From Streptomyces sp. NBC_00525 (GTDB lineage: Bacteria; Actinomycetota; Actinomycetes; Streptomycetales; Streptomycetaceae): a stretch of DNA of 64,000 bases. The DNA is taken from the NCBI RefSeq assembly GCF_036346595.1, contig NZ_CP107834.1, positions 1,798,001 to 1,862,000 of the forward strand, written 5' to 3'. A program made the position numbers and the translations under genes. Of this stretch, positions 47,114 through 54,953 are shown piece after piece; positions within the stretch are counted from its first letter, which is position 1, and every line of letters starts with the position of its first letter. The notes beneath the pieces were generated by a model, which saw only the letters and a list, made by a program, of their open reading frames with translations, made no database searches and had not been told where the DNA came from.

Positions 47114-47152
47114 TCAGCGCGGCTCGCTAAGCAGAAGGGCTACGGCACGCAT
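47114..47152 (-). CDS. leuS leader peptide
   Basis: This 12-codon ORF reads MRAVALLLSEPR then TGA. It has three consecutive leucine codons (CTT CTG CTT). It lies upstream of an intrinsic terminator and leuS, on the same strand. As with leuA, CTT codons are otherwise rare in this genome. Confidence 0.82.
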   Translation of the reverse strand: MRAVALLLSEPR

Positions 47153-47220
47153 GGCGTCAGGGTACCGCACGGAGCCGGTTCACCCCTGGCCAGTGGCCGG
47201 GCACCGAGCCCGTACACGCG

Positions 47221-47257
47221 GAACGGCGGGCCATCCGATTCGGACGACCCGCCGTTC
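47221..47257 (-). terminator. Hairpin downstream of the first tRNA-Ala
   Basis: GAACGGCGGG (47221-47230) pairs with CCCGCCGTTC (47248-47257), with an inner TCCG/CGGA. It lies 11 bp beyond the tRNA 3' end and upstream of the leuS leader, so it separates the two transcripts. Confidence 0.65.
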
Positions 47258-47268
47258 CCACTTCACTG

Positions 47269-47341
<73 letters not shown>

Positions 47342-47377
47342 TCGCTTTGCCGCCCGGTCTCCCTGGCGACATCGAGA

Positions 47378-47407
47378 ACAGTACCGGTCCTCCCGGCCGT
47401 CCACCAA
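47378..47407 (-). promoter_or_regulatory. Promoter of the first tRNA-Ala
   Basis: On the minus strand, TTGGTG (47407-47402) and TACTGT (47383-47378) are spaced by 18 bases. The -10 box ends 36 bp upstream of the mature tRNA 5' end. Confidence 0.5.
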
Positions 47408-47455
47408 ATCGATTCCGGTCCGTCCGGTTTTCACCCGGCCCGGAAGGGGAAGCGG

Positions 47456-47689
47456 TCAGGCCGTGGCGAAGGAGTAGAAGCGTTTGAGGGTGCAGTGCTC
47501 CTCCAGGAGCCGGCCGTAGATCGGCTCCCCCTCCAGCTCCCGGTAGGTTTCGATGGGGTCGCCCTTTATGACGAGCGCCCGCGCGCATTCCTCGCACCAG
47601 TACTGGTAGTCCGCGTTGACCGGGTCCATGTCCCTGACGATGGGCGTACCGCTGCCGCACCAGTCGCACTTCCGCCTGTGAGCACCCAT
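47456..47689 (-). CDS. Small zinc-ribbon-like protein
   Basis: This 77-residue protein has a C8-x2-C11 pair (RKCDWCGSG) and a second pair C32-x2-C35 (YWCEECARAL), consistent with a zinc ribbon, then KGDPIETYRELEGEPIYGRLLEEHCTLKRFYSFA. No function is known. It lies between the first tRNA-Ala and the drug exporter and is probably monocistronic. Confidence 0.75.
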   Translation of the reverse strand: MGAHRRKCDWCGSGTPIVRDMDPVNADYQYWCEECARALVIKGDPIETYRELEGEPIYGRLLEEHCTLKRFYSFATA

Positions 47690-47825
47690 GGTTCAGCTCC
47701 GGCCCCGGCGGACGAAAGGCGGCTTCGGAACCTCGTGGCGGCTCCCAGGCATTGCGCACACCCTCCCGTTCGGTCCGTCGCCCCCTCCGGCGGTCCGATT
47801 CTGCCATGACCTCGCAAAAAGGGGG

Positions 47826-49298
47826 TCAGCCCGCGCGAGTCACCGTCCGCCGCCGTACGAGCCCCGCCGCCGCGCCCGCGCACGCGGCACCCGCCAGGGC
47901 CAGTTCGCAGACCCACAGCGCGTGCCCCGAACCCTGCGGTCCCGGCGTACCGAGGCGGTTGAGGTAGAGGGTGCCGATCGTGGCGACGCCGATGACCTGA
48001 CCGAGCTGGGTCACGGTCACCAGCACACCGCTGGCGTCGGCGGCGTCCTGCGGCCGTACGTCCGCCAGGGCGCCCGCGAGGTTGGGACTGAACGCGAGAG
48101 CCATACCCGTCCCCAACAGCACGAAACCCGTGTACAGCGTCACGCCCCCGCCGGAGCCGTCCCGCAGCGCGAGGCCGATCAGCGCGTTCCCGACCGCCAC
48201 CAGCACGAAACCACCGGGCACCAGGCCCCTTCGCAGCCGGGCCGGCCACCGCCGCCAGGTCAGCCCGGCGACCCCGAAGGCCACCGCGGTCGGCGCGCAC
48301 ATCAGCCCGGCGTGCAGCGCCGAGTACCCGAGGCCGCCCTGGAGGTGCAGGGTCAGCGTGAACAGGAAGCCCGCGTTGACCGCCATCACCAGCAGGATGC
48401 GCACCGACGCCACGGCGATGCCCGGCAACCGGAGCACCCTCGGCGCGATCAGGGGCGCACCGCCCCGGGCGGCGAGCCTCGTCTCGTACGCCACGAAACC
48501 GGCGAGGACCAGCACGCAGGCGAGCAGGCAGCTCCACGTCCAGGCGGGCCAGCCCAGTTCCTGGCCGAGCACCAGCGGAACGGTGAGCAGGGTGACGCCC
48601 ACGGCCAGCACGGCCAGGCCCACCGGGTCGAAGCCGCGCGCCCGCGCCTCGCGCCGGGCCCGCGCGGTGCGCGGTTCGCGCGGCAGGAAGCGGGCGCCGA
48701 GCACCAGCAGGACCAGCCCGGACGGCACATTGACCAGGAAGACCGGGCGCCAGCCCGCACCGAACAGATCGACGCTCACCAGCACCCCGCCCACCACCTG
48801 CCCGGCGGCGGCCCCGGTGGCCAGCACGGCGCTGTAGGCGCCGATCGCACGGACCCGCGCGGGGCCGGTGAAGTGCTGCTGGATCAGGCTGAGCACCTGC
48901 GGGATCATCACCGCGGCGCCCGCCCCCTGGATCACCCGGAACGCGATCAGCTGCCCCGAGCCCGCGGCCAGTCCGCAGGCGAGCGAGGCCGCGGTGAAGA
49001 CCGCGAGTCCGGCGAGATGGGCGCGGCCGTGGCCGAGCAGGCCGCCGAGCCGGGCGCCGGCGACGAGGAGGACGGCGTAGGAGATGGTGTAGCCGGCCAC
49101 CACCAGCTGCAACTGGGCCCCGGACGCGTCGAGTTCGGTGCGGATCGTCGGGGCGGCGACGTTCACGATGAAGATGTCGAGCATGGCCATGAACTGGGCC
49201 GTCAGCACCACGGCGAGCAGTCGGCCGGGGGTCTTGTCGGTGCCGGGTGTTCTACTGATGACGGAGCGTGAGGCCGTCGTTTCTGTGGTCGCGGTCAT
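47826..49298 (-). CDS. DHA2-family multidrug MFS exporter
   Basis: This 490-residue protein has about 14 hydrophobic helices. The first motif LTAQFMAMLDIFIVNVAAPTI, the loop VAGARLGGLLGHGRAH and the motif C-like AVLATGAAAGQVVGGVLV are those of 14-helix drug:proton antiporters. The ATG at 49298 (MTATTETTASRSV) is chosen over a longer frame to 49364. It diverges from an XRE/MmyB-type regulator across 102 bp, so the regulator probably controls it. The substrate is unknown. Confidence 0.9.
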   Translation of the reverse strand: MTATTETTASRSVISRTPGTDKTPGRLLAVVLTAQFMAMLDIFIVNVAAPTIRTELDASGAQLQLVVAGYTISYAVLLVAGARLGGLLGHGRAHLAGLAVFTAASLACGLAAGSGQLIAFRVIQGAGAAVMIPQVLSLIQQHFTGPARVRAIGAYSAVLATGAAAGQVVGGVLVSVDLFGAGWRPVFLVNVPSGLVLLVLGARFLPREPRTARARREARARGFDPVGLAVLAVGVTLLTVPLVLGQELGWPAWTWSCLLACVLVLAGFVAYETRLAARGGAPLIAPRVLRLPGIAVASVRILLVMAVNAGFLFTLTLHLQGGLGYSALHAGLMCAPTAVAFGVAGLTWRRWPARLRRGLVPGGFVLVAVGNALIGLALRDGSGGGVTLYTGFVLLGTGMALAFSPNLAGALADVRPQDAADASGVLVTVTQLGQVIGVATIGTLYLNRLGTPGPQGSGHALWVCELALAGAACAGAAAGLVRRRTVTRAG

Positions 49299-49346
49299 GG
49301 GCTCCAGGCTGGTGCCGCGCGCATACGGGTAACGAGAGCCCGCCGA

Positions 49347-49363
49347 TGCTGGTACTGGCAGCA
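49347..49363. promoter_or_regulatory. Inverted repeat in the exporter / regulator intergenic region
   Basis: TGCTG (49347-49351) and CAGCA (49359-49363) flank a seven-base spacer. It lies between the divergent exporter and regulator starts and is a candidate operator for the regulator. Confidence 0.3.
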
Positions 49364-49400
49364 CCTGGCAACACCCTGGCGCAGCACCGACGATGGGGGC

Positions 49401-50342
49401 GTGACGACGGTGACGGCACAGAAGACGACACAGGCGACGACACGGACGACGGTGACGGCCCAGCGGCAGACGCGCCGGTCCGGACCGGCGTCCGGCCGGC
49501 GGCCGGAGCTGGCCGCGTTCCTGCGGGGCCGCCGGGCGCGGGTGACCCCGGCGGACGTGGGCATGGCCCCCGGCTTACGGCGGCGTACGCCGGGCCTGCG
49601 CCGCGAGGAGGTCGCCCAGCTCTCCGGCGTCGGGGTCACCTGGTACACCTGGCTGGAGCAGGGCCGCCCGATCAACGCCTCCTCGCAGGTCCTGGACGCG
49701 GTGGCGCGGACCCTGCGGCTGGACCCGCCGGAGCGCGAGCACCTCTACGAGCTGGCCGGGGTGCCGTTCCTGCCGGGCCGGGAGTCCGATGTCTTCGAGG
49801 TCGGCGAGGAGATCCAGGGCATCATCGACGCGCTGGACCCGCTGCCCTCGGTCGTCTACAACGCCCGCTACGACGTGCTGGCGACCAACGCCGGCTACCG
49901 CGACCTCTTCGGCGTACCGCTGATGCGGGGCGCCCGGGTCCGCAACGCGCTGTGGTCGCTGTTCACGTTGCCGGAGGAGGAGTGCCCGATCGTCCACCGC
50001 GCCCAGGAGCTGCCCCTGATGGCGGCGACCCTGCGCAGCGGCTACGGGCGCCATGTGGGCGAGCCCGCGTGGGAGACGTTCATCGCGGCGCTGTCGGAGG
50101 CGAGCCCCTACTTCGCGAAGCTGTGGCGCAGCGGGGACGTCGCCCCGCCGGGCCGGCGCGTGAAGACCTTCCGGCACTACGCGGTGGCCGGTGAGATACG
50201 GATGACGTCGGTGTCGCTGATGGTCAACGGGCTGCCGGAGTGCCGGATCGTCACGTACACACCGGCCGACGACGAGAGCGGAAAGCTGCTCGCCGTCCTG
50301 CGGGGGCTCCGGCGGAGCCCCGGCCCGGAGGCCCGCCCCTGA
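49401..50342 (+). CDS. XRE/MmyB-type transcriptional regulator with a TTA codon
   Basis: This 313-residue protein has a Thr-rich N terminus, an HTH domain (LRREEVAQLSGVGVTWYTWLEQGRPINASSQVLDAVARTLRL, about 65-110) and a C-terminal MmyB-like ligand-binding domain (LDPLPSVVYNARYDVLATNAGYRDLFG and later HYAVAGEIRMTSVSLMVNGLPECRIVTYTPAD). Leucine 59, just before the HTH, is encoded by TTA (49575-49577), which in Streptomyces needs the bldA tRNA. The start is GTG at 49401. It diverges from the DHA2 exporter and probably regulates it. Confidence 0.9.
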   Translation: MTTVTAQKTTQATTRTTVTAQRQTRRSGPASGRRPELAAFLRGRRARVTPADVGMAPGLRRRTPGLRREEVAQLSGVGVTWYTWLEQGRPINASSQVLDAVARTLRLDPPEREHLYELAGVPFLPGRESDVFEVGEEIQGIIDALDPLPSVVYNARYDVLATNAGYRDLFGVPLMRGARVRNALWSLFTLPEEECPIVHRAQELPLMAATLRSGYGRHVGEPAWETFIAALSEASPYFAKLWRSGDVAPPGRRVKTFRHYAVAGEIRMTSVSLMVNGLPECRIVTYTPADDESGKLLAVLRGLRRSPGPEARP

Positions 50343-50362
50343 CCGTCGCGACGGCGCACACG

Positions 50363-50395
50363 AAAAATCCCGCCCCCTGGTGGGGACGGGATTTC
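50363..50395 (-). terminator. Terminator of the second tRNA-Ala
   Basis: On the minus strand, CCCGTCCCC pairs with GGGGGCGGG around ACCA and is followed by ATTTTTCG. It lies just past the tRNA 3' end and beyond the convergent regulator gene. Confidence 0.8.
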
Positions 50396-50403
50396 TTCGA
50401 TTG

Positions 50404-50476
<73 letters not shown>

Positions 50477-50522
50477 GCTGTTCGCTGTGTTTCCCTGCGC
50501 TCTCGCGCTGCGAACAAGAAGA

Positions 50523-50552
50523 ACTTTAGCCTGTGACCAGCCGGAAAGTGAA
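50523..50552 (-). promoter_or_regulatory. Promoter of the second tRNA-Ala
   Basis: On the minus strand, TTCACT (50552-50547) and TAAAGT (50528-50523) are spaced by 18 bases. The -10 box is 46 bp upstream of the mature tRNA. The AT-richness stands out from the surroundings. Confidence 0.5.
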
Positions 50553-50593
50553 ATCCGGCCCCCACAGCCCGGGGACGGCCCGCCGCGACCGGG

Positions 50594-51247
50594 TCAGGTG
50601 TCGTCGCCGAGCACCGGTTCCGGCAGGGTGCCGGCGTTGTGCTCCAGCAGCCGCCAGCCCCGGGCGCCCTCGCCCAGCACGGACCAGCAGCAGTTGGTCA
50701 GCCCGCCGAGCCCCTCCCAGTGGTGCGCCTCCAGGCCCAGCAGCCGGCCGATGGTGGTGCGGATGGTGCCGCCGTGGCTGACGACGACCAGCGTGCCGTC
50801 GTCGGGCAGCTTCCCGGCGTGTCCGAGGACCACGGGGGCGGCCCGGTCGGCGACCTCGGTCTCCAGCTCGCCACCGCCCCGCCGCACGGGCTCGCCGCGC
50901 TTCCAGGCGGCGTACTGCTCGCCGTACCGCTCCACGATCTCCTCGTGGGTCAGGCCCTGCCAGGCGCCCGCGTAGGTCTCGCGCAGGGCCGCGTCGTGCA
51001 CCACGTCGAGGCCGGTGATCGCGGCCAGCTCGGCGGCCGTGGCCGCGGCCCGCCGCAGGTCGGAGGCGACGATCGCGTCCGGTGCGAGGGAGGCGAGCAG
51101 CCGGGCGGCCCGGCGGGCCTGCGCGACGCCGGTGTCGGTCAGCTCGATGTCCGTGGAGCCCTGGAAGCGGCGCTCCAGGTTCCACGCCGTCTGGCCGTGC
51201 CGCCAGAGGACGATCCTGCGGCCCCTGCCGCTCCTGCTGCCGTTCAG
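50594..51247 (-). CDS. Histidine phosphatase family protein, likely CTG start
   Basis: This 217-residue phosphoglycerate-mutase-fold protein has the RHG motif LWRHGQTAWN at residues 14-23, SDLRRAAATAAELA, RETYAGAWQGLTHEEI and the late VVSHGGTIRTTIGRLLG. No ATG, GTG or TTG in this frame lies upstream of the RHG motif. The CTG at 51247-51245 overlaps the rsfS stop (CTGA) and gives NGSRSGRGRRIVLW. Starting at the next GTG (51004) would delete the catalytic histidine. In mycobacteria the gene after rsfS encodes a glucosyl-3-phosphoglycerate phosphatase, so that is one candidate function. Confidence 0.88.
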   Translation of the reverse strand: MNGSRSGRGRRIVLWRHGQTAWNLERRFQGSTDIELTDTGVAQARRAARLLASLAPDAIVASDLRRAAATAAELAAITGLDVVHDAALRETYAGAWQGLTHEEIVERYGEQYAAWKRGEPVRRGGGELETEVADRAAPVVLGHAGKLPDDGTLVVVSHGGTIRTTIGRLLGLEAHHWEGLGGLTNCCWSVLGEGARGWRLLEHNAGTLPEPVLGDDT

Positions 51248-51675
51248 CTCTGCTCACCTTCCGTGACACCGTTGAGCTGCGCGTGCTCAGCGGCCTTGCC
51301 CCGGGTGCGCACGGCGTCCTCGGGAAGGTCGATCTCCGGGCAGTCCTTCCACAGGCGCTCCAGCGCGTAGAAGACGCGCTCCTCGCTGTGCTGGACGTGG
51401 ATGACGATGTCGACGTAGTCGAGGAGAATCCACCGCGCGTCGCGGTCGCCCTCGCGGCGGACCGGCTTGGCGCCGAGGTCCTTGAGGAGCCGCTCCTCGA
51501 TCTCGTCGACGATCGACTTGACCTGGCGGTCGTTGGGGGCCGAGGCCAGCAGGAAGGCGTCGGTGATCGACAGCACGTCGCTGACGTCGTAGGCGATGAT
51601 GTCGTGCGCGAGCCGGTCGGCGGCCGCCTGGGCGGCGGCGTTGATGAGCTCGATGGAGCGGTCCGTGGCGGTCAC
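51244..51675 (-). CDS. rsfS: Ribosome silencing factor RsfS
   Basis: This protein of about 143 residues binds ribosomal protein uL14 and blocks subunit joining when nutrients are low. It has TDRSIELINAAAQAAADRLAHDIIAYDVSDVLSITDAFLLASAPNDRQVKSIVDEIEERL and WILLDYVDIVIHVQHSEERVFYALERLWKD, the DUF143/RsfS signature. The start is taken as GTG 51675 (a TTG at 51681 is the alternative). Its stop overlaps the CTG start of the phosphatase gene. A MITE-like element lies 33 bp upstream, between it and the LCP gene. Confidence 0.93.
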   Translation of the reverse strand: MTATDRSIELINAAAQAAADRLAHDIIAYDVSDVLSITDAFLLASAPNDRQVKSIVDEIEERLLKDLGAKPVRREGDRDARWILLDYVDIVIHVQHSEERVFYALERLWKDCPEIDLPEDAVRTRGKAAEHAQLNGVTEGEQS

Positions 51676-51707
51676 AAGCAAGCTTTCGTCGTCGGTCGGA
51701 TTGTTCT

Positions 51708-51875
51708 CTAGGGGGTGTCTGACAAATCCCCGTGGAAGAAGGAGCGGCGTCTGGTGCGTGCGATCGCAAGGCGCCGGGAAGTCCTCGTAGCGGAGCTACT
51801 AGGGCTTTTCGGCAACGCGGCGAGCATGCGTGCCAGACGCCGCGACGCCGCGGGGATTTGTCAGACACCCCCTAG
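51708..51875. mobile_element. MITE-like foldback element, 168 bp
   Basis: Perfect 25-bp terminal inverted repeats at 51708-51732 and 51851-51875 begin CTAGGGGGTGTCTGACAAAT. A nested 11-bp repeat (GCGGCGTCTGG at 51744-51754, complement at 51833-51843) and a short central GTAG/CTAC pair let the whole element fold on itself. There is no transposase gene. The outer CTAG tetramers could be part of the repeat or a palindromic target duplication. It splits the nadD-LCP-rsfS gene order between the LCP gene and rsfS. Confidence 0.8.
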
Positions 51876-51941
51876 GGTCTCACGGGGAAGGCGGGGGCCA
51901 CGCAGCGATATTTCCGGGGCCGTGCGGGCCCGTCGCGGGCG

Positions 51942-51972
51942 GGAGGTCCGGGCCGTGCGGGCCCGGACCTCC
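51942..51972 (-). terminator. Terminator hairpin after the LCP gene
   Basis: GGAGGTCCGGGCC (51942-51954) pairs perfectly with GGCCCGGACCTCC (51960-51972) around a five-base loop, 17 bp past the LCP stop. With the MITE-like element, it should separate rsfS from nadD-LCP transcription. Confidence 0.7.
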
Positions 51973-51988
51973 TGCGACCGCCGGGCGG

Positions 51989-53770
51989 TCAGCCGATCTT
52001 GTAGTCCTGGCCGAGCAGGACGGACACCGTCGCGTTCCCGGCCGGCTTGCCCTGCTTCACCGTGCTCGTCGGCAGTCCGAGGGTCTTGGCGACCTGGACC
52101 GCCTTCTCCTTGTCGGCGGCCCCGGCGTAGACCACCTGCGAGGAGGCGGCCGCGTCGGCCTTCCCGCTGTTGACGAAGGCGAAACCGCCGTTGACCAGCT
52201 TGGCGCGGGCGGATTCGGTGCCCTCGGAGTCACCGGTGGCGTTCCTGATCCCGACCCGGACCACTCCGTCCGCCGAGGGCGCCTTGACCGCGCCGCCGAG
52301 GATGTCCTTGACGACGCCTTCGGTCGCCTCGTCGGTGAGGGTGCCGTCCTCCCGGACCGGCAGCAGCGCCGTCTTGTAGTCGCCGAGCTTGGCGTGCTGG
52401 GCGAGCTTCGCCAGCGAGGCCCCGAGGTCCTTCTCGGGCAGCGACGGGTCGAGGATCTGGGCCAGCGTCTGGACGGTGACCGTGGCGGCCTTCGGGTCGT
52501 CGGAGATCTTGCGCAGGACGCCGCGCATGACCTGCCCGAACCTCGTCAGCTGCTTGGCCTCGGCCTCGCCGGGCCCCCGGTAGGTGGCGTACGCGACGGC
52601 CATCCGGCCGCTGAGGGTCTGGTCCTCGCCCTTCTTCACCAGGTCGCCGGAGCCCTTCTTGGCGCCGGGCACGGCGGTGTCGGTGTCGATGTCGATGTTG
52701 CCGACGAGGTCGACGAGGTTCTCCAGGTACGGGGTGTCCAGCCGCCAGGTCCCGCCGATGTCGGTGCCCAGCAGGTTGTCCAGGGCCTCACGGGTCCCGG
52801 AGGTGCCGTCGTCGTCGACGGACTTGCCGAGCGTCGTGGTGCTCCCGTCCTCGTCGGAGACGGCGAGCGCGTTGGGAAGCAGGACGGTGGTGCCCTGCTT
52901 GGTGGTGACGTTGTCCACGAGCAGCGCGGTGGACGTGCCGCCGCCCTTGGTGTCGTGCAGGTGCACCACGATGACGTCGCGGCGCTGCGGGCCGGTCGTC
53001 GCGGTGTTCTCCTTCTCCGCGCCGTCGGACATGCCGGGGATCTTGTCCGCCGACCACAGGTAGCCCACGCCGCCGAGGACGGCGAGGACTCCGGCCACGA
53101 TGAGCGCGACGAGCCGGTTGCGGCCCCGGCGGCGCGCCTCCTCACGGCGCTCACTGCGGCTCTCGGTGAACTTGAGCCAGTCGATGACGTCCTCGGAGTC
53201 CTCGTCGGGCTCCTCGATGAAGGCGAACTGCTCGGTGCGGTAGTCGTCCCGTCCGCCGCGCCGCTGTCCGGGCACGGCCGCGTCGGCCTCCGGCTGCGAC
53301 TCGGGCACACGGGAGGGCGCGGGCTCGCGCGCAGGGGCGGGAGCGGCGGGGGCCTGGGCCTGAGCGGGGGCCTGGGCAGGGGGCTGCGGCTGGGCGGGGG
53401 CGGCGGGGGCCTGCTGAGGGATGCTCCACTGCTGGGTGGTGTCCACCGCGGCCGGCTGCTGCCCGGTGCCGTAGCCGTACGGGTCGTAGCCGTAGTCCTG
53501 CTGCGGGGCCGCGCCCGCGTAGGGGTCGTACTGCTGCGGCGGGGCGGGGGGCTGCTGCTGGGCGTACGGGTCGTAGCCGTACCCCTGTCCGCCGTCCTGC
53601 GGTGCCTGCTGCGGCGGCTGCTGGGCCTGCTGGTCCCCGTAGGGCTGCTGGGCGTACGGGTCGTACTGCTGCTGACCCGGCTGCTGGTACACCGGCTGCC
53701 CGTACGCGTCGTAGCCGATGATCTGCGGCTGCTGGTAGTACGGGTCGTACGGGTTCTGTCGGTCGTTCAC
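51989..53770 (-). CDS. Degenerate LCP/LytR family protein
   Basis: This 593-residue protein has a Gln/Tyr/Pro-rich cytoplasmic N terminus with many YDPYAQQP-type repeats (1-150), an acidic linker, one membrane helix (RNRLVALIVAGVLAVLGGVGYLW, about 218-240), an LCP-like domain (about 263-430) and a C-terminal LytR_C domain (about 495-590; VRVGIRNATGDSEGTESARAKLVNGGF). Where LCP enzymes have SIPRD, this reads LLPNALAV, and other conserved arginines are missing, so phosphotransferase activity is doubtful. The GTG at 53770 lies 16 bp after nadD with GAGAGGGG upstream. Confidence 0.82.
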   Translation of the reverse strand: MNDRQNPYDPYYQQPQIIGYDAYGQPVYQQPGQQQYDPYAQQPYGDQQAQQPPQQAPQDGGQGYGYDPYAQQQPPAPPQQYDPYAGAAPQQDYGYDPYGYGTGQQPAAVDTTQQWSIPQQAPAAPAQPQPPAQAPAQAQAPAAPAPAREPAPSRVPESQPEADAAVPGQRRGGRDDYRTEQFAFIEEPDEDSEDVIDWLKFTESRSERREEARRRGRNRLVALIVAGVLAVLGGVGYLWSADKIPGMSDGAEKENTATTGPQRRDVIVVHLHDTKGGGTSTALLVDNVTTKQGTTVLLPNALAVSDEDGSTTTLGKSVDDDGTSGTREALDNLLGTDIGGTWRLDTPYLENLVDLVGNIDIDTDTAVPGAKKGSGDLVKKGEDQTLSGRMAVAYATYRGPGEAEAKQLTRFGQVMRGVLRKISDDPKAATVTVQTLAQILDPSLPEKDLGASLAKLAQHAKLGDYKTALLPVREDGTLTDEATEGVVKDILGGAVKAPSADGVVRVGIRNATGDSEGTESARAKLVNGGFAFVNSGKADAAASSQVVYAGAADKEKAVQVAKTLGLPTSTVKQGKPAGNATVSVLLGQDYKIG

Positions 53771-53786
53771 CGGTGCCCCTCTCCGC

Positions 53787-54404
53787 TCACTCGCCGCGGT
53801 ACAGCTGGCGCTTGTCGATGTAGCGGACCACACCGTCCGGAACGAGATACCAGACCGGCTCGCCCTGGGCGACCCTCGCGCGGCAGTCCGTCGAGGAAAT
53901 CGCGAGCGCGGGGACCTCCACCAGGGAGACGCCCCCCTTCGGCAGGCCGGCGTCCGTGAGCAGATGGCCCGGCCGGGTGACTCCGATGAAGTGGGAGAGC
54001 GAGAACAGTTCGTCGGCGTCGCGCCAGGTGAGGATCTGGGCGAGCGCGTCGGCGCCGGTGATGAAGAAGAGGTCCGCGTCGCCGTGGACCTCGCGCAGGT
54101 CCCGCAGGGTGTCGATGGTGTACGTGGGGCCCTTGCGGTCGATGTCGCTGCGGCTGACCGAGAACTGCGGGTTGGACGCCGTCGCGATGACCGTCATCAG
54201 ATAACGGTCCTCCGCCGGGGAGACGTGCTTGTGGCTCTTCTGCCACGGCTGCCCGGTCGGTACGAAGATCACCTCGTCGAGGTGGAACTGGGCGGCCACT
54301 TCACTGGCCGCCACCAGGTGTCCATGATGGATCGGGTCAAACGTCCCGCCCATCACGCCGAGTCGGCGTTTTCCGGGGCCGGTAGGCACTTCCTGCTCTC
54401 CCAT
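53787..54404 (-). CDS. nadD: Nicotinate-nucleotide adenylyltransferase
   Basis: This 205-residue enzyme makes nicotinate adenine dinucleotide from nicotinate mononucleotide and ATP. It shows [22 protein letters not shown] (nucleotide-binding HxGH motif), [12 protein letters not shown], the [15 protein letters not shown] region and [10 protein letters not shown] (the ISSTxxR motif). The ATG at 54404 gives normal length; the longer frame upstream is non-conserved. It heads the nadD-LCP transcript. Confidence 0.96.
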   Translation of the reverse strand: MGEQEVPTGPGKRRLGVMGGTFDPIHHGHLVAASEVAAQFHLDEVIFVPTGQPWQKSHKHVSPAEDRYLMTVIATASNPQFSVSRSDIDRKGPTYTIDTLRDLREVHGDADLFFITGADALAQILTWRDADELFSLSHFIGVTRPGHLLTDAGLPKGGVSLVEVPALAISSTDCRARVAQGEPVWYLVPDGVVRYIDKRQLYRGE

Positions 54405-54442
54405 GCGTGCAGAGCCTACTGGCACAGCTGTACGCCTCGGCC

Positions 54443-54604
54443 TCAGCGGTCGCGGTTGAAGCGCGTGGTGATCCACAGGAGGAGGAGAAGCACGACAAGG
54501 GCGCCGCCACCGGTGACGGCGGGGATGAGGCTGTCGTGATTGCCGCCGTGCTCGCCCTCGGCGGCGACGGTGACCAGCTGGTGTGCGGTGCTCGTGAGGC
54601 TCAT
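54443..54604 (-). CDS. Small membrane protein (53 aa)
   Basis: This short ORF reads [20 protein letters not shown]..., then has a membrane helix [18 protein letters not shown] (about 29-46) and a basic end TTRFNRDR. It lies 38 bp upstream of nadD on the same strand. Codon bias is clean. It is not a known family, though small membrane genes commonly occur at this locus. Confidence 0.65.
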   Translation of the reverse strand: MSLTSTAHQLVTVAAEGEHGGNHDSLIPAVTGGGALVVLLLLLWITTRFNRDR

Positions 54605-54687
54605 CTTCGGCAGGACCTATCGATCGGGAGTCGGGGGAAGACGTCGCGGACATCGTATGCGGGGGTCACGGGCACGCTCACGCCGAC

Positions 54688-54840
54688 TCAGTCGTTGTTG
54701 TCGTCGTTGCGGTATCCGCGCAGCAGGAACCAGGCCAGCAGGGCGGCGCCCAGGAGGGAGGCGACCAGCACGATGCGGATCGTGTTGCCCGGCCCCTGGT
54801 CCCCGGACGCGGCGGCGAACAGAGCAACTGAGTACGGCAT
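54688..54840 (-). CDS. Small membrane protein (50 aa)
   Basis: This protein begins MPYSVALFAAASGDQGPGN, followed by one membrane helix IRIVLVASLLGAALLAWFLL and a short polar tail RGYRNDDNND. GAGGAG precedes the ATG at 54840. It is followed by the 53-residue protein and nadD on the same strand. No function is known. Confidence 0.65.
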   Translation of the reverse strand: MPYSVALFAAASGDQGPGNTIRIVLVASLLGAALLAWFLLRGYRNDDNND

Positions 54841-54953
54841 GTCGGGCGTCTCCTCGGTTATCCACAGCCCCCCGCACACCGTAGCCCCAGCACCTAGGCT
54901 GGGCTGCGCCAGGGGGCGAGCGACGTCTCGCACGAAGATCAGGGGGATCATCC

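Larger units (their letters stand above)
47044..47152 (-). promoter_or_regulatory. leuS leucine attenuator
   Basis: Leader peptide, alternative stems and a factor-independent terminator occur in order. Arms at 47114-47123 and 47072-47081 (GCCGCGCTGA and its complement) are perfect. Competing pairing is possible between 47102-47107 (GGTCGG) and 47084-47089 (CCGACC). The terminator follows. Classical attenuators have been predicted upstream of leuS in some Streptomyces, and this fits. A ribosome stalled on the leucine codons would prevent formation of the first stem. Confidence 0.8.

Noticed and set aside
47044..47152. T-box riboswitch upstream of leuS
   Set aside because: I could not find the T-box core (AGGGUGGxACCGCG-like) sequence or a specifier loop. 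The leader peptide with leucine codons explains the structure better.
51715..52173. Small ORFs on both strands starting MSDKSP inside the MITE-like element
   Set aside because: Both starts arise from the symmetric terminal repeats and carry no transposase motif.
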